DNA of 6,284 nucleotides, from the NCBI GenBank assembly GCA_023277325.1, contig JALRIQ010000014.1:1-6284 (forward strand), written 5' to 3'. Each line of letters begins with the position of its first letter. Within the stretch, counting starts at the first letter, position 1. The notes below the pieces were generated by a model that was given only the letters and a program-made list of their open reading frames with translations, had not been told where the DNA came from and did not search any database. The stretch is from Bacteroidia bacterium. GTDB lineage: Bacteria; Bacteroidota; Bacteroidia; UBA8524. Shown in pieces: positions 1-5,104 of this stretch. The translations under genes and the position numbers were made by a program.

Positions 1-171
1 AGCAATGCCAGCTACCAAGTCAAAGAAAGCCTTATCATTGGGAGCCTGCAAATCAATAGGTTGGGTAACAAAAATTAAACTGTACAGAATAGCAAAGACG
101 GAACCAGCAAGCGTCAGAGCCATCAGTGTTCCGATAATAAACCGTAGGTAGTCGTCAAGTGTGTTTTTCAT
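1..171 (-). CDS. Phage-like small membrane protein, holin-like, 3' end outside window (partial)
   Basis: The frame opens with ATG at 171 and runs to the window edge without a stop, giving 57 residues. It starts MKNTLDDYLRFIIGT and has one clear hydrophobic segment at about residues 11-36, followed by a short polar stretch (TQPIDLQAPNDKAFFD) and the start of a second hydrophobic segment (LVAGIA) at the cut. The start overlaps the stop of the upstream lipoprotein gene as ATGA, and a GAGG lies five bases before the ATG, the only Shine-Dalgarno-like site I found ahead of a start in this window. From memory, proteins with this DDYLRFIIGT opening and AP-N-D-F linker are common in marine tailed phages, usually as uncharacterised or holin-like proteins. 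Phage origin is an inference from that resemblance; the function is not established. Confidence 0.7.
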   Translation of the reverse strand, partial: MKNTLDDYLRFIIGTLMALTLAGSVFAILYSLIFVTQPIDLQAPNDKAFFDLVAGIA

Positions 172-335
172 TTCTGCCTCAACAAGAGATGTGTACAAGA
201 ACCGTCAGCTTCACACTTAGGTGGGTTACATTCAGTCTTACTAAAGTTGTCAGGGTCTTGACAAGGATAACGATAACGATCCTCACACGCCGTCATCGGG
301 ATAACAAAAAGAATTGCAGCCAATAGGTATTTCAT
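168..335 (-). CDS. Small Cys-rich phage-like lipoprotein
   Basis: This 55-residue protein starts at the ATG at 335. A longer open frame reaches back to 422, but the internal start is preferred because it places a lipoprotein signal at the N-terminus and overlaps the previous gene's stop as ATGA. Residues 1-16 form a short signal peptide ending in a lipobox (PMTAC), with Cys17 as the predicted lipidated residue. The mature part is only 38 residues and holds four more cysteines (25, 36, 41, 47) and the string EDRYRYPCQDP. From memory, close relatives of this string (YRYPCQDP...ECNPP.C) occur in marine T4-like and T7-like phages. Its size and its place between two membrane proteins recall outer-membrane spanin lipoproteins, but that role is conjecture; a structural or superinfection-exclusion lipoprotein is equally possible. 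Confidence 0.75.
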   Translation of the reverse strand: MKYLLAAILFVIPMTACEDRYRYPCQDPDNFSKTECNPPKCEADGSCTHLLLRQK

Positions 336-559
336 TTTGAGTATTTCAGTAAATAAATAATGAATCCAATAGCGATCAATCCTGTAAGAACACCCGCAAC
401 AATAAGGATTCCATACAGCCAACTAATTAGAAGTTCCTTACGCCGTCTTGCTTTCTCTCTAAGCTTCTTTGCTTCTTCTTCTCTTGCAAGTTTGGCGTCA
501 CGTTTAAAGGTCAACCAGTCTGTCCACAAACCAATAAGTAGGAATAGCTTATTGTGCAT
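332..559 (-). CDS. Small coiled-coil protein with C-terminal membrane anchor, phage-like
   Basis: This 75-residue protein begins at the ATG at 559. Its N-terminus is moderately hydrophobic (residues 4-12). A highly charged Lys/Arg/Glu/Ala-rich stretch at about 18-43, including AREEEAKKLREKARRRKEL, is a good helical or coiled-coil candidate. A single strong membrane segment covers about 44-71, ending LLKYSK. It is the first gene of three chained by ATGA overlaps, its TGA overlapping the lipoprotein start. No Shine-Dalgarno is visible. The frame is open upstream as far as the TAA at 602-604 that ends the nitronate monooxygenase gene, but no standard start codon lies in that stretch, so the ATG at 559 is taken. 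I do not recognise the family. Gene size, overlap style and neighbours suggest a phage late or lysis-associated protein; this is inference. Confidence 0.65.
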   Translation of the reverse strand: MHNKLFLLIGLWTDWLTFKRDAKLAREEEAKKLREKARRRKELLISWLYGILIVAGVLTGLIAIGFIIYLLKYSK

Positions 560-601
560 TTCGTTCAGTGAGCGCCTAAATGGGAATATAATTGCTTTTA
601 C

Positions 602-1549
602 TTAAAAAAGCTTCTCACTCATTAGCATCTGTGTTTGATGGAAGTCGCTGAGGATATCCTCCACAATTTCCTGAACGCTTTGCACCGCATGAATATTGCC
701 GGCTATTTGTCCGATTTCCAGCTCGCCCTCATCCATATCGCCCTCAAACATGCCGAGTTTTGCACGGGCTCTTCCCAGGATTTGCTGCAGTTCCTCTTTG
801 CTTGCACCCCGACTTTCTGCCTCATATACCTTTTCAAAAAACTTGTTCTTGATCAAGCGCACAGGTGCCAAGGATTTTAAGGCAAGTTGTGTTGCTCCGT
901 CACCAGCACTTACAATGGCATTTTTAAAATTATCGTGGGCAGAGGATTCCACACTTGCCGCGAAACGACTGCCAATTTGAACTCCATCTGCACCAAGCGC
1001 CATAGCAGCAAGCATGCTTTTACCAGAACCGATACCCCCTGCTGCTATAACAGGGATATGAATCTGTTCCTTAATCATCGGAATAATACATAGCGTGGTG
1101 GTTTCTTCACGTCCGTTATGGCCGCCTGCTTCAAAGCCTTCAGCAACAATGGCATCAACCCCAGCTTCTTGTGCTTTTAAGGCAAACTTGGTATTGGAAA
1201 CAACATGTACCACCGTAATGCCTTTTTCTTTGAGAAAGGAGGTCCAGGTTTTGGGGTTTCCTGCGGAGGTGAAAACGATTTTCACGCCTTCCTCCACAAT
1301 GATATCCATGATCTTTTCGATATCCGGATAGAGCATGGGGACATTCACCCCAAAGGGTTTTGATGTAGCCGCCTTGCACTTTTGAATATGTTCGCGTAAC
1401 ACTTCGGGGTACATGGATCCCGCACCGATTAGTCCAAGGCAGCCTGAATTCGCGGCCGCCGAAGCCAATCGCCAGCCGGAGCACCAAATCATTCCAGCCT
1501 GAATTATTGGGTAGTCGATTCCCAGAAGTGAGGTAATTCGGTTCTGCAT
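602..1549 (-). CDS. Nitronate monooxygenase / FabK-like FMN-dependent oxidoreductase
   Basis: A complete 315-residue TIM-barrel flavoprotein of the nitronate monooxygenase (2-nitropropane dioxygenase) family, which also includes the enoyl-ACP reductase FabK. Visible motifs in order: the N-terminal PIIQAGM (14-20) and LASAAANSGCLGLIGAG (28-44) typical of the FMN-binding barrel; AEGFEAGGHNG (136-146), with His144 at the position of the family's catalytic histidine; AAGGIGSG (169-176) and GADGVQIGSRF (186-196), the phosphate-binding end of the FMN site. Length is usual for the family. The protein is cytosolic; the family oxidises alkyl nitronates with oxygen to carbonyl compounds and nitrite, but many members have unknown substrates, and sequence alone does not separate nitronate oxidation from a FabK-like reductase role. 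The ATG at 1549 lacks a Shine-Dalgarno. A repeat copy lies 32 bases ahead of the start, inside the probable leader or promoter. No terminator is evident before the phage-like genes begin about 40 bases downstream. Confidence 0.93.
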   Translation of the reverse strand: MQNRITSLLGIDYPIIQAGMIWCSGWRLASAAANSGCLGLIGAGSMYPEVLREHIQKCKAATSKPFGVNVPMLYPDIEKIMDIIVEEGVKIVFTSAGNPKTWTSFLKEKGITVVHVVSNTKFALKAQEAGVDAIVAEGFEAGGHNGREETTTLCIIPMIKEQIHIPVIAAGGIGSGKSMLAAMALGADGVQIGSRFAASVESSAHDNFKNAIVSAGDGATQLALKSLAPVRLIKNKFFEKVYEAESRGASKEELQQILGRARAKLGMFEGDMDEGELEIGQIAGNIHAVQSVQEIVEDILSDFHQTQMLMSEKLF

Positions 1550-1581
1550 GTTCGCAAGATATTTATCATTTGTGATTTATA

Positions 1582-1606
1582 CCCTTCGGCAAGCTCAGGA
1601 TGACAA
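1582..1606 (-). repeat. Dispersed intergenic repeat, copy 1 (inverted relative to copy 2)
   Basis: Read on the minus strand the element is TTGTCATCCTGAGC, then TTGC, then CGAAGGG. The first 14 bases and last 7 bases match copy 2 at 1762-1799 exactly, in opposite orientation. The TGTCATCCTGAGC...CGAAGG pattern is, from memory, a widespread extragenic repeat in Bacteroidota and other bacteria. It lies just upstream of the nitronate monooxygenase start. Confidence 0.7.
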
Positions 1607-1623
1607 ATTTTTGAATTTTTTGT

Positions 1624-1666
1624 CCGCCGTAGTTAATCGTAACTTAGTGGAGATTAACGGAGGCGG
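1624..1666. repeat. Imperfect inverted repeat (hairpin) in the intergenic spacer
   Basis: Left arm CCGCC-gta-GTTAATC (1624-1638) pairs with right arm GATTAAC-gga-GGCGG (1652-1666) around a 13-base loop. That gives 7 bp plus 5 bp of perfect pairing with a 3x3 internal mismatch that contains one possible G-T pair. There is no T-tract after it, so it is not a convincing terminator. It resembles REP-type extragenic palindromes and sits inside the inverted repeat pair at 1582-1799. Confidence 0.55.
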
Positions 1667-1725
1667 GTGATTTGCGAATTGTGCTCATTGGCGCACACAT
1701 CCTCTGCTCTATATCTCAACCTCAA

Positions 1726-1757
1726 CCTCAATCCGAATTCCTTAGTCCTTATTCCTC
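1726..1757 (+). repeat. Direct repeat, copy 1
   Basis: CCTCAATCC-g-AATTCCTT, then a 7-base insert AGTCCTT, then ATTCCTC. Without the insert it matches copy 2 at 1811-1835 with one substitution. The insert looks like an internal slippage duplication. The sequence just before it, CTCAACCTCAACCTCAA, is a short 6-base tandem repeat. The two copies bracket the repeat at 1762-1799. Confidence 0.55.
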
Positions 1758-1761
1758 CTCC

Positions 1762-1799
1762 TTGTCATCCTGAGCGAGGCTTTTCGCCGAGTCGAAGGG
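1762..1799 (+). repeat. Dispersed intergenic repeat, copy 2
   Basis: TTGTCATCCTGAGC (1762-1775), a 17-base middle with a small GC-rich palindromic section (GGC, TTTTC, GCC), then CGAAGGG (1793-1799). Together with copy 1 it forms a potential long-range stem of 14 plus 7 bp with a 155-base interior. It lies about 40 bases downstream of the nucleotidyltransferase stop on the minus strand, so it would fall in that gene's 3' untranslated region. Confidence 0.7.
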
Positions 1800-1810
1800 C
1801 TCAGCCTTTT

Positions 1811-1835
1811 CCTCAATCCTAATTCCTTATTCCTC
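1811..1835 (+). repeat. Direct repeat, copy 2
   Basis: CCTCAATCCTAATTCCTTAT followed by TCCTC. It matches the repeat at 1726-1757 apart from one substitution and the 7-base insert there. It begins 5 bases before the nucleotidyltransferase stop codon region and lies on the other side of repeat copy 2, so the two direct repeats flank that element. Confidence 0.55.
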
Positions 1836-1839
1836 AATT

Positions 1840-2838
1840 TCACCGATTATAATCGATTTCCGCACTGTCACCCAGATTCAGGCTTTGCACTAAGCCGTGA
1901 AGCGAAGCGTCGTTTCCTATTAGCGAGGCTTTGAGTACCGCGTTTTCGATCTGGGCATAAGGCCCAATAATGCTTTCTGAAATAATACTGTTATGGATAA
2001 TGGCCCCTCCGCCAATAGAAACATTAGGGCCGATAATGGAATGCGAAATTTGAGCATCCTCGGCAATGAAAACAGGCGGTATCACCACTGTATGTGGTAT
2101 TTTTTTCGGCGCTATGATTTCTTTCTTCTGGCGTTTGAGGAGGGTGGCATTGGTATCGAGTAGAATTTCCTTTTTCCCGCAATCAAACCAGGCTTCCACC
2201 GTGAAAGTGTCAATCTTTTCGCCATTTTCGATCATGCGCATGAGCACATCGGTAAGATGGAACTCGTTATTGGTGCGGATATCGTTTTCGATATTGTAGC
2301 TCAGTGCTTCTTTGAGGGTTGAGGCATTTTTGATGAAATAAACACCAATCAATGCCTGATTGCTTTTTGGGATACGTGGCTTTTCAACAAGACTTTTCAC
2401 ATATCCATCTTTGTCGATTTGTGCTACTCCAAACTGACGGGGATCTTCAACTCGCATTACCCCAATAGAGCTATGTTCGGAGGAAAGGACTTTGGTTAAA
2501 TCGGCATCCCAAATGGTGTCTCCCAGAACGATCAGAATCTCTTCCTTTTCCGGAATAAGGTCATTGGCCAACCAAATGGCATGAGCGACTCCTTTTCCCG
2601 TGGTCTGAATCACAAAATTGGCCTTCAGCTTGGGATAGGATTGCGTGATATAACTTTCGATTTTATCACCGAGATAACCAATAATAAAGACAATTTCATC
2701 GATGCCTTCATGAATGAGTCCATCGACGATATGCCCTAAAATCGGTTTGCCGGCTACAGGGATTAATGCCTTCGGTTGGGTGTGGGTATGCGGTCTTAAG
2801 CGACTGCCAATACCCGCTACAGGGATGATTGCTTTCAT
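1840..2838 (-). CDS. Sugar-phosphate nucleotidyltransferase with left-handed beta-helix tail
   Basis: A complete 332-residue NTP-transferase of the RmlA/GlmU-like fold, transferring a nucleotidyl group to a sugar 1-phosphate in the cytosol to make an NDP-sugar for glycan, O-antigen or envelope polysaccharide synthesis. Visible signatures: nucleotide-binding loop PVAGIGSRLRPHT (6-18) with PKALIPVAGKPI (22-33); TTGKGVAHAIWLA (79-91); metal-binding Asp in LGDTIWDADL (105-114); VEKPRIP (151-157); and AWFDCGKKEILLDTN (216-230). Residues about 255-315 carry hexapeptide repeats (ISHSIIGPNVSIGGGAII and on) of a left-handed beta-helix, as in long RmlA-like and GlmU-like enzymes. Base and sugar specificity (dTTP/glucose-1-P, GTP/mannose-1-P or UTP) cannot be read from sequence alone. 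The GlmU acetyltransferase half is not present at full length. The ATG at 2838 has no Shine-Dalgarno. No sugar-pathway neighbours occur in the window, so it stands alone here. Confidence 0.93.
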   Translation of the reverse strand: MKAIIPVAGIGSRLRPHTHTQPKALIPVAGKPILGHIVDGLIHEGIDEIVFIIGYLGDKIESYITQSYPKLKANFVIQTTGKGVAHAIWLANDLIPEKEEILIVLGDTIWDADLTKVLSSEHSSIGVMRVEDPRQFGVAQIDKDGYVKSLVEKPRIPKSNQALIGVYFIKNASTLKEALSYNIENDIRTNNEFHLTDVLMRMIENGEKIDTFTVEAWFDCGKKEILLDTNATLLKRQKKEIIAPKKIPHTVVIPPVFIAEDAQISHSIIGPNVSIGGGAIIHNSIISESIIGPYAQIENAVLKASLIGNDASLHGLVQSLNLGDSAEIDYNR

Positions 2839-2980
2839 AGTAGTGCTTGCAAGTTAAACAATGCCTTTGAAAGCAAAAGTGCTTTGGAAGCTCAGAGATT
2901 GTGATTTTTTTTAGGTATCAATTTGCATAAAAAATGTTTTCTTTGAAAGAATCTGCATACAGAGATCCAAATACATAATT

Positions 2981-3613
2981 ATGAAAAAATTTAGCCTTTT
3001 ATTTTTATTCATGAGCGCAGCCTTGGTGAGCCAAGCTCAGGTCGATTTGCGTGCTTTCGTCGGTTTTAACACCCTGCAATTGAGCACAGAAAAATCATCT
3101 TCAATGATTGATGGAAAATCCTTTGATAGATCGGTGATCGGTCATTTAGGAGCCCAATCAGGTTTTGCAATAACATTCGGCAAGCAATTTTTCGTTCAGC
3201 CAGGAATTTCCTGGAACTCGTTTTCATTTGAAGAACATAATGAAAATGCAATTTCAGGGGAAAAGTATATCGATAGAACGATCTTGACCGCAATCTCTGT
3301 TCCTTTGCGCGTTGGTGTTCGGGTAATTCCGCCATCTGTTGAAAACATGGTGAATATCCGCGTATTCGGCGGAATTATCGGTAATCATGTTACTGGTGTA
3401 AACCACAAAGAAAAATCTGGAAAAGTTGCTGACATTGACAAAACTGATTTTACCAATATGATTATCAATGCGGATTTTGGAATGGGATTGGATCTCTTTA
3501 TCTTTTTCGTGGATGCAGGTTACCAAATGGGTTTAACTCCTGTTTTCAGACAAGGAGACAAATCAAAAGCAAACGCATTTTATTTAAACGGAGGACTTAG
3601 AATTCGCCTCTGA
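2981..3613 (+). CDS. PorT-family outer-membrane beta-barrel protein
   Basis: A complete 210-residue secreted protein. Residues 1-19 are a standard signal peptide (MKKFSLLFLFMSAALVSQA), with cleavage likely before Gln20. The mature part is built of alternating beta-strand segments with Gly and aromatic residues, for example FGKQFFVQPGISWNSFSF (66-83) and ISVPLRVGVRVI, with charged loops between, and ends in a strand (AFYLNGGLRIRL). This is the pattern of the small eight-stranded PorT/OMP_b-brl outer-membrane barrels that are abundant in Bacteroidota; most have no defined role. It is transcribed divergently from the nucleotidyltransferase across a 142-base spacer, and a strong terminator begins 25 bases after its stop. 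No Shine-Dalgarno precedes the ATG. Barrel family membership is confident; individual function is unknown. Confidence 0.85.
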   Translation: MKKFSLLFLFMSAALVSQAQVDLRAFVGFNTLQLSTEKSSSMIDGKSFDRSVIGHLGAQSGFAITFGKQFFVQPGISWNSFSFEEHNENAISGEKYIDRTILTAISVPLRVGVRVIPPSVENMVNIRVFGGIIGNHVTGVNHKEKSGKVADIDKTDFTNMIINADFGMGLDLFIFFVDAGYQMGLTPVFRQGDKSKANAFYLNGGLRIRL

Positions 3614-3637
3614 TCAGTGAGTTCATTTATTGACAAT

Positions 3638-3666
3638 AAAAAAAGCCACACACGTGGCTTTTTTTT
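3638..3666. terminator. Bidirectional intrinsic terminator
   Basis: A perfect 12-bp stem, AAAAAAAGCCAC (3638-3649) with GTGGCTTTTTTT (3654-3665), closes a 4-base ACAC loop. The T-run continues to 3666, and the A-run gives the matching U-tract on the other strand. It lies between the convergent barrel-protein gene and channel gene and is well placed to stop both transcripts. Confidence 0.93.
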
Positions 3667-3740
3667 ATAATAGAGAATAGTCAAAAAACTAGCTCAATTT
3701 TGGCGGTAAAAGTTCATGTGTAGGGCAGTGTGGCAATAAT

Positions 3741-4418
3741 CTAATTTTTTGTTCCTGTGAATTTGGAAATCATGATTCCTAGGACCACAATAAGGTAAAA
3801 CTGTCCACTTATTCCCATAAAGCTCGTGAGGAGTTTTACTTCGTGAGTGAGGGGCGTAATGTCTCCATAACCAATGCTTGACATAGTGATGCTGCAGAAA
3901 TAGACGAGGTCTACCATGATCGTCATGGGGCTCGAAAGATTAACTCCATGCAAGCTATTTGGGTTGGCATGGATGAAATATTCCAGCACAAACACAAAAA
4001 TTTCGAGTAAGACCAAATAGCCACAGGTAGCTGCCAAAATGAGATCAGTAGTTATTTCCTTCGGCTTTAATAAGAAAAGGCTGATTTCATAAAAGATAAA
4101 AAGGAAAAACAGCGAATAGGGAATACTGAAATAATGCCTGAAATAGGTGATGTTTTCAAAATACTCATGCAGCAGAGGGATGCTCACTATCACGGCAAAA
4201 AGGAATACCTGAAGTACGAAGCTTCTTTTGCGTTTTCGGATGGAGATATTGATGCTTGCCAGGGAAACAAACAGGGTCATGACGACAAAGACCAGCCTGG
4301 CAATGATATAGTCCGGCGGAACAAGAATCCCGCAGAAAAGATGCATAAGCAAACTAATCAGCAAAATCTCAAAGCGATGATTTCTGATATAGTGATAGGC
4401 TGGATGATTGATGGCCAT
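3741..4418 (-). CDS. Six-TM potassium channel-like protein (Ion_trans_2 pore)
   Basis: An integral inner-membrane protein of 225 residues from the ATG at 4418. A TTG at 4439 would add seven residues (to 232); the ATG is preferred because the extra residues add no conserved feature. Numbering from the ATG, hydrophobic segments lie at about 16-33, 37-59, 67-83, 96-117 and 125-149. A re-entrant pore loop follows, with the selectivity filter SSIGYGDITP (180-189), and a last helix at about 194-219. GYGD is the K+ filter signature; the usual Thr before it is Ser-Ile here. A basic cluster RKRKR follows the second segment, but there is no regular Arg ladder as in voltage sensors. The C-terminus ends eight residues after the inner helix, so no RCK or cyclic-nucleotide regulatory domain is present. 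The protein probably forms a tetramer that passes K+ across the inner membrane. It converges with the barrel gene at a shared terminator. Confidence 0.87.
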   Translation of the reverse strand: MAINHPAYHYIRNHRFEILLISLLMHLFCGILVPPDYIIARLVFVVMTLFVSLASINISIRKRKRSFVLQVFLFAVIVSIPLLHEYFENITYFRHYFSIPYSLFFLFIFYEISLFLLKPKEITTDLILAATCGYLVLLEIFVFVLEYFIHANPNSLHGVNLSSPMTIMVDLVYFCSITMSSIGYGDITPLTHEVKLLTSFMGISGQFYLIVVLGIMISKFTGTKN

Positions 4419-4884
4419 GGTTTCGGATGTTCGGTGCAATTTAGTAAATAAGCAAACAGGTTTAGTAAGGTTTTTGGATTTTAGGTTACGGGTTTGAGGC
4501 TATTAACGAGGGGATGTTGCTTTTTGAATAGAAGTCACTATTTTTAATAACGGTTCATTTTAATAGGTCGAGGAAATAGTTTTTCGGAGTGATCACAAGC
4601 TGCCTTTATTCAGAAATGGAGCAGGTGCTCTTTATCCAGATTCCGCTGTATTCTTGGATCTAATGATTAGGGTTAATTCCCAGAATATCAGATTTCAAGA
4701 AAAAAGAAAATGACCAAGAGGTAAATTCGTAGTTTCATGAACTGAACTAAATTTATAAATAAGTGTTTTAAGCCGATAGAAACATTAAATGTCAAATTTT
4801 TTCGGATATTTTTATGTTGGAATGCAATCTGCTAGGAAGCAGCGAACTGGCATATTTTGAATAAATTAGCAATTAACTTTAAAC
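4419..4884. other. AT-rich divergent spacer with no recognisable gene
   Basis: This 466-base stretch separates the divergent channel gene and the sorting-tail gene. I found no convincing ORF, tRNA or intrinsic terminator. No clean Bacteroidota promoter (TTG about 20 bases ahead of TAnnTTTG) was seen on either strand; the nearest is TATTTTG at 4853-4859, one base short in spacing and without a -33 TTG. A small 5-bp hairpin, CTGCT-AGGA-AGCAG (4829-4842), lies about 45 bases before the 4885 start and may be in the leader. The length leaves room for promoters on both strands or a small RNA, but nothing in it proves either. Confidence 0.5.
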
Positions 4885-5070
4885 ATGAATAGAATCACAA
4901 TACGTTTTACTTTTTTCCTTTTATTCATCGCATTTGGCTTAGCTGTTCAAGCACAGCCCAATAACCCATCAAACCCAGTTCCTTTGGATGGTGGTTTGAG
5001 TTTACTTTTAGCAGGAGGTGCGGCCTTGGGTTACAAGGTTTATCGCAAACGAAACAATAATCCGGAGTAA
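4885..5070 (+). CDS. Minimal secreted protein with PID-CTERM-like sorting tail
   Basis: This 61-residue protein is almost entirely targeting signals. Residues 1-23 are a signal peptide (MNRITIRFTFFLLFIAFGLA then VQA), with cleavage likely before Gln24. Residues 24-32 are a short Pro/Asn-rich linker. The C-terminal part has PLDGG (33-37), a Gly/Leu/Ala-rich membrane segment (about 38-50) and a basic tail (KVYRKR, 51-56). Motif, then TM helix, then basic cluster is the tripartite plan of exosortase/PEP-CTERM-type sorting signals, and P-(I/L)-D-GG matches, from memory, the PID-CTERM domain found in Bacteroidota. Processing by an exosortase-like membrane protease or transpeptidase is inferred; no such enzyme is in the window. 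After both cleavages only about ten residues would remain, so the product could instead be a small membrane-anchored peptide. The next gene starts 34 bases later on the same strand, so the two are probably co-transcribed. Confidence 0.8.
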   Translation: MNRITIRFTFFLLFIAFGLAVQAQPNNPSNPVPLDGGLSLLLAGGAALGYKVYRKRNNNPE

Positions 5071-5104
5071 GCATTCTAGGCCTTTAGATTAATTATAGAA
5101 CACT

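Noticed and set aside
168..422. Longer 84-residue version of the lipoprotein starting at 422.
   Set aside because: The added 29 residues (WNPYCCGCSYRI and on) overlap the previous gene out of frame and would bury the lipoprotein signal; the ATG at 335 with ATGA coupling is far more plausible.
1446..1459. GAATTCGCGGCCGC, an EcoRI plus NotI site pair as seen in cloning adapters, suggesting vector or library contamination.
   Set aside because: It lies in frame inside the conserved LASAAANSGCLGLIGAG motif of the flavoprotein; the codons (Ala-Ala-Ala-Asn-Ser) are what the family has here and the ORF continues normally on both sides. Coincidence.
635..1487. Several ORFs of 68-110 codons overlapping the flavoprotein gene on both strands.
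   Set aside because: They are frame shadows of the strongly supported gene, with no recognisable domains or start context.
1624..1666. Hairpin considered as a terminator for the nucleotidyltransferase transcript.
   Set aside because: There is no T-tract after either arm and it lies over 170 bases past the stop codon; treated as an extragenic palindrome instead.
2899..2925. Possible Bacteroidota promoter for the barrel gene: TTG at 2899-2901 with TCAATTTG at 2918-2925.
   Set aside because: The -7 box has one mismatch to TAnnTTTG and the spacing of 16 bases is short of the usual 19-21, so it is too weak to list as a feature.
3066..3526. Two minus-strand ORFs of about 90 codons across the barrel-protein gene.
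   Set aside because: They lie opposite a gene with a clear signal peptide and strand pattern, and their translations show no family features.
4134..4451. Plus-strand ORF of 105 codons opposite the channel gene.
   Set aside because: The opposite strand encodes clear membrane segments and a GYGD pore; this product is a polar antisense shadow.
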